This document shows, in pieces, positions 43,278 through 51,491 of a stretch of 64,000 nucleotides of DNA. The stretch is from CCY15215 sp039194995 (GTDB taxonomy: Bacteria > Cyanobacteriota > Cyanobacteriia > Cyanobacteriales > Spirulinaceae). The stretch is taken from assembly GCA_039194995.1 (NCBI GenBank), contig JBCCVR010000005.1, positions 18,514 through 82,513 of the forward strand. Direction: 5' to 3'. Position 1 is the stretch's first letter. Every line of letters begins with the position of its first letter. The position numbers were made by a program, and so were the translations under genes. The notes beneath the pieces were generated by a model, which saw only the letters and a list, made by a program, of their open reading frames with translations, ran no database searches and was not told the origin of the DNA.

Positions 43278-43895
43278 TTAATGGTCTGAATCGAATTTCT
43301 CGTCTTTAAACTTGTTAAATTCTTGCATATCCATATTATTGGCGGCCTTGCGCATTAAATAGGATAGGGCGTAATCGCCATTGGGATGTTCGATTAGGCG
43401 ATCGCCGAGGGCAAAAATAACTCTTGCCAAATCTTCACCCAATTTATCGATCAGGGTTTGACGTTCGTTGGCAATAGATTCTTGTTCTCGCATCTGCATT
43501 TGCCACTGGCGATCGAAAAATTGTTCGAGGGAACTGCTCAATCCCAACGCACTCAGTAAATCCCATTCTCCCTCATCGAACCAAAATCCCTCGCATTCTT
43601 GGCAGCATTCGAGAAAAAATGGCTGTCTGTATTTGACTTTGGCACGAGAAAGATAGCGACGGCATTCGGGACATAATCCGGCTCTACCATCAACGGAAGC
43701 AGGCGCAAAAGGAACATCGGTTTTTTGCCGAAGCAGATCGGGAGTTGCCTGTTTTGGTGGCTGTTTGCGCTGCCAGTCTCGATAATGTTTGCTGGAAATC
43801 CACATCCCTTTACACTCCGAACAGCGCTGAACGGGAATTTTTCCGGGTAATTGGCTGTCGAGTAGGACGGCATTTTTACATTTCGGACATTCCAC
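43278..43895 (-). CDS. Double zinc-ribbon (TFIIB-type zf) protein
   Basis: 205 residues. Two zinc ribbons are visible: MECPKCKNAVLLD...RCSECKGMWIS at 1-35, and LCPECRRYLSRAKVKY...CCQECEGFWFDEGEWD at about 75-112. These match the zf-TFIIB family, in which each ribbon has CPxC and CxxCxGxW(F). The C-terminal helical part (EQFFDRQWQMQMREQ...FALGDRLIEHPNGDYALSYLMRKA) is predicted soluble. The role is unknown, possibly nucleic-acid or protein binding. It lies 19 bp upstream of the OppD/F gene on the same strand, so the two may be cotranscribed, with no clear functional link. Confidence 0.85.
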   Translation of the reverse strand: MECPKCKNAVLLDSQLPGKIPVQRCSECKGMWISSKHYRDWQRKQPPKQATPDLLRQKTDVPFAPASVDGRAGLCPECRRYLSRAKVKYRQPFFLECCQECEGFWFDEGEWDLLSALGLSSSLEQFFDRQWQMQMREQESIANERQTLIDKLGEDLARVIFALGDRLIEHPNGDYALSYLMRKAANNMDMQEFNKFKDEKFDSDH

Positions 43896-44129
43896 AGACT
43901 TGCTTGCCTCCGATCGCTGACTAAAATTCTTCGAGTCTAGGGAAATTTTACCAAGTGACCCCCCAAATGGGAAATCGAGGCCGCTCGTTCTGGCGATCGC
44001 ATTTTCCTCAATTATTTCGATGCCATGACAGAGAATTTGTACTCGCCGATCGCATCGTACCGAGTCAATTGGCGATCGATATCTGCGTTCGACTCAAGCT
44101 AACGATCTCGCTGAGATTTTTGTGATTTT

Positions 44130-45431
44130 TCAACTTTTTTGAGTGAAAAGCCAAGGGACGAGATAGCCGATCGCGACGGCACAAAAGGTGAGTAAAACAT
44201 TGATGAGGTCTTCGGGCAACCATCGTTTTAAAAGATTGGCCTGTATTTCACCCACGGGAAAATCGCGATCGAGTCCCGCCGCGATCTGACTGGCGGTTCC
44301 ATGGATGCGAATTTCCAATCCGGGGGGATCGTCGGGGTGAATTCGGATGTGGGGAAAGCGATCGATTCCTTGGTTTTCTTTGAAGATCGGAAATTGATTG
44401 GCTTTGAGTTCCAATTCTTCCTTGAGAGAGCGTACCGTTCCCTTGAGAATTGTTGAGATTTGGAGTTTTTCCGGTACGTTTTCAGTTTCTAAGGTGCGAT
44501 AAAATTGAACGTCGGTAACGGCTAATTTTCCCCAAAACCATTCAGAAGAGTTTGTTTGATTGAGTTCGGGTAAGGTGATATTGAATTTCGCCAGATTCGG
44601 GAGAGAAAGATAGAGTTCCGAAATCAAGGGAATCCAAGTAAATTCTATAATATTGTATTCTTCTGAAGCATTTTCGAGAGCGGGGAATTGATAGCCTTCA
44701 AGTACGATCCGAAGTGGAGTATCGCTCACAGACAGTTGCAAAGGCGATTCGATCGAGAAATCGAGGTCTTCTTCCGCTTCTAATTCGGGTGGGTTCTGGG
44801 TTTCAAGGGTAAAATCGAGTTGATTGCTTCGAGCATCATATGTTAAATGTCTGATGTTACTTTGAGAGGGGAGATAGAGTTTTTCGAGTCCGAGAGAACT
44901 GGAATCCTCTAAATTAATGGGTTCAATAATCAGTTTGCTATCGGGATAGTTTAAATTAATTTCTAGGATTTCTGTATCGGCAAATTCAGGATTTTCTTGA
45001 CTCTCAAATTGACCGAGTAGTATGAGGCTTTGTTGTCCTTCTAGTTCTATTCTTTGAAGATTGCGGATAGTATTCAAAAATAAGCGATCGCTTTCTCCAT
45101 TATAAGTAAAGCTGACTTCTTCAACAATTAAGTTCCCTTCAAATATAGCCTTTGCCGGAACGAAGAATAATCCCATAAAAAGCAAGCATAAAATGAGGAG
45201 TGACAAGGCAGCGATTTCATGATATGATAGTTTTTTGAAAAGTTGTTTTGGCGTGAAAAGAAAAGTGCTTGTTTTGGGAGATCGTGTTTGAGTTTTTCTC
45301 AGTTTTTTCCATAAAAACGAGGCGATCGCATAAGTCTTTTCAATAATAAAAATAATTCCTTGCAATAAATAAAAGAGCAAATATTGTCCGCTCTGTAATA
45401 ATCGTTTACCCAGTTTTTGGATGCTTTGCAT
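44130..45431 (-). CDS. Hypothetical membrane-anchored protein
   Basis: 433 residues. An N-terminal amphipathic and hydrophobic region (YLLFYLLQGIIFIIEKTYAIASFLW) and a TM helix at about 71-92 (IAALSLLILCLLFMGLFF) are followed by a large soluble beta-rich part (GNLIVEEVSFTYNGESDRLFLNTIRNLQRIELEG ...). A C-terminal TM helix (INVLLTFCAVAIGYLVPWLF) closes it. The repeated pattern of 'leaf' beta strands suggests an extracytoplasmic domain held between two membrane anchors. No family recognised. It follows the secreted protein gene at 45478 by 46 bp on the same strand, so they are likely one operon. Confidence 0.72.
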   Translation of the reverse strand: MQSIQKLGKRLLQSGQYLLFYLLQGIIFIIEKTYAIASFLWKKLRKTQTRSPKTSTFLFTPKQLFKKLSYHEIAALSLLILCLLFMGLFFVPAKAIFEGNLIVEEVSFTYNGESDRLFLNTIRNLQRIELEGQQSLILLGQFESQENPEFADTEILEINLNYPDSKLIIEPINLEDSSSLGLEKLYLPSQSNIRHLTYDARSNQLDFTLETQNPPELEAEEDLDFSIESPLQLSVSDTPLRIVLEGYQFPALENASEEYNIIEFTWIPLISELYLSLPNLAKFNITLPELNQTNSSEWFWGKLAVTDVQFYRTLETENVPEKLQISTILKGTVRSLKEELELKANQFPIFKENQGIDRFPHIRIHPDDPPGLEIRIHGTASQIAAGLDRDFPVGEIQANLLKRWLPEDLINVLLTFCAVAIGYLVPWLFTQKS

Positions 45432-45477
45432 ATCATCAATCCAAAATTCAAAAAGGGGAGATGGGAAAATTCATATT

Positions 45478-46212
45478 TTAGTGCAACCATGCAGGATCGT
45501 GATGAAAAAGTGCGAGATAAACGCCATTTTCGGGGCGCTGATTGGGCGATCGCTGTTCGTACTCGACTCGCAGTTGATAGCGATCCGCAGGTTCGTTTTT
45601 AGCATCCCATGTAAAGCGAATTTCTCCTTGTCTGGGGTTGAGACGGCGATCGCTGTGAATGACTTCGCCATTACGACGAATTTCTAAATTGGGGATGAGG
45701 GTACGAGTAGGAGAGTGAAAAACGATTTCGTATTCTTCGGAGGTGCGATCGACAATGACGGGAAGGTAAATGTGTTGATTGCCGGGTAATTTGGCGATCG
45801 CTCGCAAACTTTGGGGGGAAATGATAGCACCATTGAGAATGTCGGTGGCGAGATTGAAGCGATATTCGTTATTTCTGCGTCGGGGGGTAAAGCGATCGAG
45901 TTGGTACTGTTTGCCCTGATAGGATCGGAGAATTGCGGTCGGCGTTTGTCCCAGATCGGGAATTCTCAGGGTGAGAGTATTGTTAAAGGTATCGTTAAGT
46001 CCTTTGGTGGCAAAGGAGACGAGGCGAAAAGATGCCCCGCTTGCTTGACGGCGGATTCCCTCGCAGCGATCGGGGTTGCGGCGGCGTTGATAGGTTAAGT
46101 AGTTGGAGGCGGTACGAGGACAGGCGGCGGCGGGGGATGGGGTGAGGGTAAAAGAAACAGCTAGGAAACAGAGAGCAGAAGTGAAGATCGCGATCGCGCT
46201 TTGTGGTTTCAT
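45478..46212 (-). CDS. Hypothetical secreted protein
   Basis: 244 residues. A signal peptide (AIAIFTSALCFLAVSFTLTPSPAAA) is followed by CPRTASNYLTYQRRRNPDRCEGI with two cysteines that could pair. The rest is beta-rich and basic, with an Ig/fibronectin-like end (GEIRFTWDAKNEPADRYQLRVEYEQ). No known domain recognised. It starts at ATG 46212, is preceded by the palindromic repeat at 46239, and is followed by the membrane protein gene, suggesting a joint envelope role. Confidence 0.72.
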   Translation of the reverse strand: MKPQSAIAIFTSALCFLAVSFTLTPSPAAACPRTASNYLTYQRRRNPDRCEGIRRQASGASFRLVSFATKGLNDTFNNTLTLRIPDLGQTPTAILRSYQGKQYQLDRFTPRRRNNEYRFNLATDILNGAIISPQSLRAIAKLPGNQHIYLPVIVDRTSEEYEIVFHSPTRTLIPNLEIRRNGEVIHSDRRLNPRQGEIRFTWDAKNEPADRYQLRVEYEQRSPNQRPENGVYLALFHHDPAWLH

Positions 46213-46238
46213 GAGTTAATGAGAGTATATCGAGCTTT

Positions 46239-46314
46239 GATCCCCCTAAATCCCCCTTAGTAAGGGGGACTTCCGGATTCTCCCCCCTTACTAAGGGGGG
46301 CTGGGGGGGATTTC
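46239..46314. repeat. C/G-run palindromic repeat element
   Basis: It contains CCCCCTTAGTAAGGGGG and CCCCCTTACTAAGGGGGG in tandem, framed by GATCCCCCTAAAT and GGGGGGGATTTCGAT. The whole is roughly symmetric and can fold into a two-stem cruciform. It sits between two leftward genes, upstream of the secreted protein and beyond the protease stop. It is of the dispersed CCCCCTAAATCCCCC type common in cyanobacterial genomes. Confidence 0.85.
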
Positions 46315-46324
46315 GATTCCTATT

Positions 46325-47485
46325 TTAAGGATAAACCCCCCATTCTCGGAGTTGTTCTAGTACCGTGCGGATGGGGTAGGCAAACCCGAAACCCCCTGTA
46401 CTAACTTGGGTATTCTGTCCCGTTGCTGCACTTGCTTCATTGCTGATTTCGACGACGACGGCGACAACTTGGCGATCGTAGAGGACGGGACTGCCAGAAT
46501 TGCCAATAGCGAGATCTGCCCCGGCAATTTGAATATCTTTGCCTTCGGGAGAGGGGATCGTGGCGGCGATATAACCCCGTAACATAGACCAAGGACTGCC
46601 CGTGATAGGATGACCGATAATGCGGACATCGGCATCGAGGGCAACGGGAGAAGGGGCGAGAGAGAGGGGTTGGATATCTTCCGGGAGGTTGGCGACTTCG
46701 AGGACAGCGAGATCGAGAGGGTCCGTGGGGTCGGTGGTATAGGCAACTGTGGCGGGAAGTCGCAGGCGGTGTTCTGGGGGTAGGAGGCTATAGAGTTCGA
46801 TTTCAATATTATCAAGGGGGCGTTTGCTACCTTCCTCCTCGGAAATAACGTGGCGGTTGGTGACGATCCAGGCTTTGTTATCTTCGCGTTTGATGACCCA
46901 ACCCGTGCCTTTACTGGCTCCGCGAGTGGTTTGGGAAATGATGAGAACCACGGAACGTTGTAGGGGAAAAAACGGCTGTTCTTCTGGAGTCGGGAGAATT
47001 TCTTCGATGTCGGGAGGTGGCGGGTTGAGGCGCAAGGCGAGGAGGCGTTCGGCTTCTTTGAGGTTACTTTGGGGTAAAGAATAGTTGGGATCGAGGGCGA
47101 TCGCTTTTTGATATTCTATGATGGCTGCTTCAAAATCGCCTTGTTGTTGGAGAGCATAACCTAAACTATTGTGTACTGCACTATGAGCATTAGTTGGATT
47201 TCCCGCTCGATTCGGTAAACTCAAGGCTGTACGATAAGCAGCAAGGGCTTCTTCGAATTTTCCTTGCTTATCGAGGGCAAGACCGAGATTGTTGTAAGCA
47301 GCATCATTATCCGGCTCAATTTCCAAAAGCTGTCGCCAAATTCTCTCTGCATCTTCATATCTCCTTTCCTCCTGTGCGGCATTTCCTCGCTCGAACAATC
47401 GATCCACATTTTGCGCCACAACAGCCTGCGGCATCAACACCAGAGATAGCCCTAACACAAACGCCAACACTTTGCGATTAACCAT
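46325..47485 (-). CDS. TPR-repeat trypsin-like serine protease, exported
   Basis: 386 residues. A signal peptide (MVNRKVLAFVLGLSLVLMPQAVVA) is followed by three TPR units (about 28-160: AAYNNLGLALDKQGKFEEALAAYRTAL; SLGYALQQQGDFEAAIIEYQKAIALDP). A Pro-rich linker leads to a chymotrypsin-fold protease (about 180-380) with GTGWVI, VTNRHVI (His), DPLDLAVLEV (Asp) and AIGNSGSPV (Ser). The catalytic triad is intact. It lacks a PDZ domain, so it is not DegP. It should act in the periplasm, with the TPRs binding partners or substrates. Start at ATG 47485; it faces away from the DUF433 pair. Confidence 0.9.
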   Translation of the reverse strand: MVNRKVLAFVLGLSLVLMPQAVVAQNVDRLFERGNAAQEERRYEDAERIWRQLLEIEPDNDAAYNNLGLALDKQGKFEEALAAYRTALSLPNRAGNPTNAHSAVHNSLGYALQQQGDFEAAIIEYQKAIALDPNYSLPQSNLKEAERLLALRLNPPPPDIEEILPTPEEQPFFPLQRSVVLIISQTTRGASKGTGWVIKREDNKAWIVTNRHVISEEEGSKRPLDNIEIELYSLLPPEHRLRLPATVAYTTDPTDPLDLAVLEVANLPEDIQPLSLAPSPVALDADVRIIGHPITGSPWSMLRGYIAATIPSPEGKDIQIAGADLAIGNSGSPVLYDRQVVAVVVEISNEASAATGQNTQVSTGGFGFAYPIRTVLEQLREWGVYP

Positions 47486-47635
47486 AATGAGATCCTCGAT
47501 CGCCTCTCCCCATAATTTAACCTAGAGTCATTCTCAAACGATGGGATCTGCCGAGGAATGCGATCTATCATGAAGCGGAAAGCGATCGCGAATCGGCGCT
47601 AAAATAGCAAGAGCGAAATTAGCCAGAGAAACACC

Positions 47636-47956
47636 ATGACTTCAGGCACGGTAACAGAATACAAAAACATTCTCATTAGCGATCGCGGCGTTCCTTTTAT
47701 TCAAGGCACTTCGATGAAAGTAGTAGAACTCGTTACCTCAGTTCATGCTTATGGTTGGAGTCCGGAAGAATTACACTATCAATATCCCCATTTGAGCATG
47801 AGTCAAATTCACTCTGCTTTAGCCTACTATTGGGACAATAAACAGGCGATCGATACCGATATGCAAAAACGACTGGCGCGAGCCGAAAAACTGCGCCAAG
47901 AAGCCGGAGAATCTCCCTTGGCTCAACGACTTCGCAAAGAAGGGATTATCGAGTAA
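47636..47956 (+). CDS. DUF433-family antitoxin
   Basis: 106 residues. It has the DUF433 helix-turn-helix pattern: ILISDRGVPFIQGTSMKVVELV, WSPEELHYQYPHLSMSQIHSALAYYWDNKQ. The C-terminus RLARAEKLRQEAGESPLAQRLRKEGIIE is the toxin-binding tail. The family forms TA-like pairs with DUF5615 PIN-like proteins, which is the next gene: its TAA is immediately followed by the partner's ATG at 47957. It is expected to bind its own promoter. A decayed homologue of this gene lies at 55122-55296. Confidence 0.87.
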   Translation: MTSGTVTEYKNILISDRGVPFIQGTSMKVVELVTSVHAYGWSPEELHYQYPHLSMSQIHSALAYYWDNKQAIDTDMQKRLARAEKLRQEAGESPLAQRLRKEGIIE

Positions 47957-48304
47957 ATGAGTCTTGCTTTTTATATTGATGAAAATGTCCATCGAGGGAT
48001 TACAGATGGCTTGCGAATGAGAGAAGTTGATGTCTTGACAGTCCAAGAAGATGGATATGCCGGTTATGCCGATCCCTCAATTCTCGATCGCGCAACCGAA
48101 CTCAATCGTATTTTATTCTCTCAAGATGATGATTTTTTGATGGAAGCACATCGCCGACAAGAAGAAAAAATCGATTTCACGGGAGTTATTTACGCTCATA
48201 AGTTAAGAGTTTCTGTCGGGGATTGCATTCGTGATTTAGAAATTATTGCCAAAGTTGCTCGCCCTGAAGAGTTAAGAAATCGCGTTCAATATTTACCATT
48301 ATAA
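47957..48304 (+). CDS. DUF5615 PIN-like toxin
   Basis: 115 residues. The N-terminus FYIDENVHRGITDGLR and the central ILFSQDDDFLMEAHRR supply the acidic residues of a PIN-like ribonuclease site (Asp-Glu at 8-9; the Asp-Asp-Asp run near 57-59). The family is the putative RNase toxin partner of DUF433. Stop and start are directly adjacent with no gap (TAAATG), so translation is coupled. Only the minimal PIN core is present. Confidence 0.87.
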   Translation: MSLAFYIDENVHRGITDGLRMREVDVLTVQEDGYAGYADPSILDRATELNRILFSQDDDFLMEAHRRQEEKIDFTGVIYAHKLRVSVGDCIRDLEIIAKVARPEELRNRVQYLPL

Positions 48305-48329
48305 AGCGATCGCATTCTTCAATTCAAAA

Positions 48330-48668
48330 CTACCCGATCGCAAATTCCGTATATTGCCGCATCTGAGGCGAGTGGTAAGCTAAAACAATATCTTTTTTGG
48401 GAACGCCTCTTTCTATCAATCGATTGGCGATCGCTTCTTCTGTGCCGTCGTGTTGTACCCAGATTTTCTCCCCTTGAATATCAACGTGAATAATGCAACC
48501 ATAAATGCGAGTGCTGCTATTTCTCCAACCTACGTGGACTAATTGATAGCGATCGCGTTGCGTATCGAAAATCACCTCGCTTTTAACCGGATCGTCGGGA
48601 TTTCTCCAACTGGCGCGATCGAGCATCAATTCTTGTACCAGTTGTCGGTATTGTTCTACTTTATCCAT
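48330..48668 (-). CDS. xisI: XisI family protein
   Basis: 112 residues. The pattern matches XisI: MDKVEQYRQLVQELMLDRA, FDTQRDRYQLVHVGWRNSSTRIYGCIIHVDIQGEKIWVQHDGTE, then RLIERGVPKKDIVLAYHSPQMRQYTEFAIG. In Anabaena, XisH and XisI are needed for developmental excision of the fdxN element. Their many homologues have no proven role. It overlaps xisH by 13 bp, with xisH first. Intact. Confidence 0.93.
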   Translation of the reverse strand: MDKVEQYRQLVQELMLDRASWRNPDDPVKSEVIFDTQRDRYQLVHVGWRNSSTRIYGCIIHVDIQGEKIWVQHDGTEEAIANRLIERGVPKKDIVLAYHSPQMRQYTEFAIG

Positions 48669-49072
48669 TGTAAATTCTCCTTTTTTTCTGTATTATAAAC
48701 AAGAAGATAAAGTTCGTTTTTGCGAATGAATTTTTGAATAAAAGATTGTTGAAAAAAGCGCTGATAAATTTCTGTGGGAATCGCTAAATAAAGCGATCGC
48801 TCCGGATCGTTATCTTCCAAAGCGATACGATAATTAATAAATTGACCTAAAGCAGTGTGAAAATCTGTAATTGTAGAAGGTGCAAGAAAGGTTTTAATTT
48901 CCACGGCAATTTTCTCGCGATCCTTCATCGCAGCTAATACCAATTCTGCCCCCAAATCGATATAAAAGTCTACAAGCCCTAGATCGATATGGTATGGATC
49001 GTGAGTAATCGTCCAACCCTCAGTTTCGAGGGAAGTTCTGACCAGTTGGTGAAACTTGTCTCGAGTTGGCAT
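48656..49072 (-). CDS. xisH: XisH family protein (PD-(D/E)XK-like)
   Basis: 138 residues. MPTRDKFHQLVRTSLETEGWTI is the family start. The nuclease-like core is IDLGAELVLAAMKDREKIAVEIKTFL, where Asp and the E-x-K motif sit in PD-(D/E)XK spacing. A helix (ITDFHTALGQFINYRIALED) and the RSLYLAIPTEIYQRFF and LYLLVYNTEKKENLQWIK strands complete it. It is first in the operon with xisI. It is an intact copy to compare with the broken one at 28645 and the intact one at 54342. Confidence 0.93.
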   Translation of the reverse strand: MPTRDKFHQLVRTSLETEGWTITHDPYHIDLGLVDFYIDLGAELVLAAMKDREKIAVEIKTFLAPSTITDFHTALGQFINYRIALEDNDPERSLYLAIPTEIYQRFFQQSFIQKFIRKNELYLLVYNTEKKENLQWIK

Positions 49073-49130
49073 TTTGGGGAATCGATAACCTTAACTCAAT
49101 TCTAGCGAAAAACGTCTCTTGCAATTCATT

Positions 49131-50174
49131 TCAAGCCAATTCTACCCCCAAACCCGGTAAATTTCGCGGAACTAACCGACCATTTTCCATCATTGCTCCT
49201 TGAAATGGATCGTCAATTAAATTGAGATGGCTATCCAGATCGAGATAATTGGCATAAGGGGCGAGTTGTGCCATTGCTGTATTGGCTAAAATACTGTCGG
49301 AATAACAACCGTACATAATTTGTAAATTGAGCGATCGCGCCACGCGAATCATATTTAAGGCTTCTGTCAATCCTCCCGCTTTGGCAATCTTAATATTGAT
49401 GCCGTGAATGCAATGAGATAAGCGCAGGATATCGGCACTGTTAAAACAACTTTCATCGATAAAAATGGGCAGGGGCGACTTTTCGTATAGAATCGGAAAA
49501 TCTTTCTCCGCATCGGCATTTAACGGTTGTTCGAGATGTCGTACTCCCCGTCCTGCAAGCCATGCAGACATATCGATCGCATCGGATAAACTCCAGCCTC
49601 CGTTCGCATCTACGCTAATTTCTGCATTGGGTGCTTCCGATTTAACGGCGAGAAAAAGAGCGCGATCGCTGGCAATTCCTTCGGGGCTGCCGAGTTTTAA
49701 TTTAATCACTTTCACATCGGTAATTTCTCGCCACAAACGCACTCTTTCTCTGGCTTTTTCTGGGGAGCTAATTCCTACCGTTACCGATGTCGGGACGATG
49801 CGATTCAAATCTAAACCCCATAACTTCCATAAGGGGAGATCGGCACGTTTTCCCAACCAATCGTAGAGTGCCATATCGATCGCGGCTTGCACGGGGGTCG
49901 ATACTTTTTCTGCCTGTAATACTGCTGCAATTTTTTGTCTTTCCCACGGTTCAAATACTTCTAAATCTGGGATGAGTGCTTTAATTTCGGTGCTGAGTGC
50001 TTCGGGTGTGGGTTTGCTGGTTTTGCCCACGGAAAAAGGGGTTGCTTCTCCCCATCCTTCAACGCGATCGTGTTTGATTTTTAGCCAAATATTTGTGTTT
50101 TCTGCATTTGTACCTCTACTGATGGTGAGAGGAACGCGCTTATGGACGGTGAAGGGTTGTATTTCGATTTGCAT
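49131..50174 (-). CDS. Dipeptide epimerase-like enolase-superfamily enzyme
   Basis: 347 residues from the ATG at 50174 (MQIEIQPFTVHKRVPL), preferred over an in-frame GTG at 50195 that lies in a repeat. The muconate-lactonising/enolase fold is clear. A Lys pair lies in VKVIKLKLG near residue 155. Metal ligands are Asp in VDANGGW, Glu in LEQPL and Asp in FIDESC. The other catalytic Lys is in NIKIAKAGG. This residue set fits L-Ala-D/L-Glu epimerases of peptidoglycan turnover; the exact dipeptide is uncertain and MenC is less likely. It has no operon partner. Confidence 0.88.
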   Translation of the reverse strand: MQIEIQPFTVHKRVPLTISRGTNAENTNIWLKIKHDRVEGWGEATPFSVGKTSKPTPEALSTEIKALIPDLEVFEPWERQKIAAVLQAEKVSTPVQAAIDMALYDWLGKRADLPLWKLWGLDLNRIVPTSVTVGISSPEKARERVRLWREITDVKVIKLKLGSPEGIASDRALFLAVKSEAPNAEISVDANGGWSLSDAIDMSAWLAGRGVRHLEQPLNADAEKDFPILYEKSPLPIFIDESCFNSADILRLSHCIHGINIKIAKAGGLTEALNMIRVARSLNLQIMYGCYSDSILANTAMAQLAPYANYLDLDSHLNLIDDPFQGAMMENGRLVPRNLPGLGVELA

Positions 50175-50182
50175 GGAAATGA

Positions 50183-50210
50183 ACCACAGAGACACAGAGG
50201 ACGCAGAGAG
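50183..50210 (+). repeat. ACCACAGAGACACAGAG repeat, copy 1
   Basis: The 28-bp stretch is nearly identical to 58956-58982. Here it lies just upstream of the epimerase ATG on the opposite strand. It is a known type of dispersed cyanobacterial repeat. Confidence 0.85.
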
Positions 50211-50246
50211 AGAGGGAGGAGAGGTTAAGGGTTATATTCGATCGCT

Positions 50247-51425
50247 TTATGATTGAGCGGGATCGAGGAGGATAATCGCTTCGATGAGGCGATCGATCGC
50301 GACTTTTTCTCGCTTGCCTTGGGGAGGGAGGAGGAAAATACCGCTTCCATTGGTGTAGGCGATCGTGCCGTCAGGTGCTAGGTCGTAAGCGAGGACACTT
50401 TTCGCTAAGACTTCCGGCGTGCCTTGTTGTCCTTGGCGCACTAACTCCCAAGTAGCGGGGACGAGGGGAGGTGCGTCGCCGTCTTCGGAGTGTTTTTTGG
50501 GAAGTTTATCAAGATCGAGCCAATCTCCCCACACCTTCATTCGTTTGGGTTCGACTTTTTGTCGCGTCCCGGCTGCCATTAAGGGTTTACCCGTAAAACT
50601 TTGGGTAAACATATTAAAGAACTGAAAGATTGCATAGACCAAACGAAAGGGTATCAAAAAGATATCTTGTATAAATCGCCATAAACTAAAGGAGCGCTGA
50701 AAAGATTTGTAGGGACGGCGAATATAGTAAAGTAAGCCATCCGAGCCGATTTGAGGACCGAGGAGATCGGATTTCGGATCTTGTGCGAGGGAAATAAGGT
50801 CTTGTTTGGCAAAGTCGAGTTTTTCAATGGAGAAAGGAGTGCGATCGCTAACGAATCCCTGACTATTGCGACTGACTCCCGCAGATTGATAAACAACGGC
50901 TTTCTCTTTGGGCAACCAACGGGGGGCGAGGTCAATAGAATCGCCTTCGGTGATATCTTGGGGGCGGACGCTATTGGGGGAAAGAGTGGCAATATTGACG
51001 ATTCCCGTGGGATAGGTTTTCGTACAGGCAACTAGATCGTGCTGGGAACTGTAATCGAGATGACTGATGCGGAAGTTGGCGTTATGAAACAGTCTGTCTT
51101 CGCGATCGCGCCCGGGATCGAAGCGGAATAATGCTCCCATTTCTGCGGCTTCGAGGGAGTAAAAGAGCTTTCCTTCAGGACTGTTGCACAAGCTGGTGAT
51201 GGATACGGGGGTGACGGCTTCGGCTTGGCGATCCTGTTCCGCGATCGCCTCAGAAGGCATGATCATCGAACGAATGCCCCGATCCTTCAAAGCCTGTTGG
51301 CGTTGAACCTGCAAGCGTTGGCGCTGAATGGACTGGCCGAATTCGCTCTGAATTTCGCGAAATTGCTTGTTGTCCTGTTGGAGATAGAGTTTGCCCCGGG
51401 CGAGGTAAGCGATTTGAAAAGACAT
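50247..51425 (-). CDS. Hypothetical beta-propeller-like protein
   Basis: 392 residues from the ATG at 51425 (MSFQIAYLARGKLYLQQDN); an in-frame ATG at 51440 is also possible. The sequence alternates short strands ending in Tyr/Phe-Ser patterns (GKLFYSLEAAEMGALFRFDPGRD, GLLYYIRRPYKSF, DGTIAYTNGSGIFLLP), suggesting a propeller with irregular blades. An internal hydrophobic stretch (SLWRFIQDIFLIPFRLVYAIFQFFNMF at about 270) is amphipathic and may touch a membrane. An early helix is Gln-rich (SIQRQRLQVQRQQ). It lies 66 bp after the ATPase gene on the same strand and may belong to that unit. No family recognised. Confidence 0.65.
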   Translation of the reverse strand: MSFQIAYLARGKLYLQQDNKQFREIQSEFGQSIQRQRLQVQRQQALKDRGIRSMIMPSEAIAEQDRQAEAVTPVSITSLCNSPEGKLFYSLEAAEMGALFRFDPGRDREDRLFHNANFRISHLDYSSQHDLVACTKTYPTGIVNIATLSPNSVRPQDITEGDSIDLAPRWLPKEKAVVYQSAGVSRNSQGFVSDRTPFSIEKLDFAKQDLISLAQDPKSDLLGPQIGSDGLLYYIRRPYKSFQRSFSLWRFIQDIFLIPFRLVYAIFQFFNMFTQSFTGKPLMAAGTRQKVEPKRMKVWGDWLDLDKLPKKHSEDGDAPPLVPATWELVRQGQQGTPEVLAKSVLAYDLAPDGTIAYTNGSGIFLLPPQGKREKVAIDRLIEAIILLDPAQS

Positions 51426-51491
51426 AGCTTTAAAATTCAAAACCCAAAATTCAGACTTTCGGCTTTTTGCTGCAATTATAGTCAGAGATTA

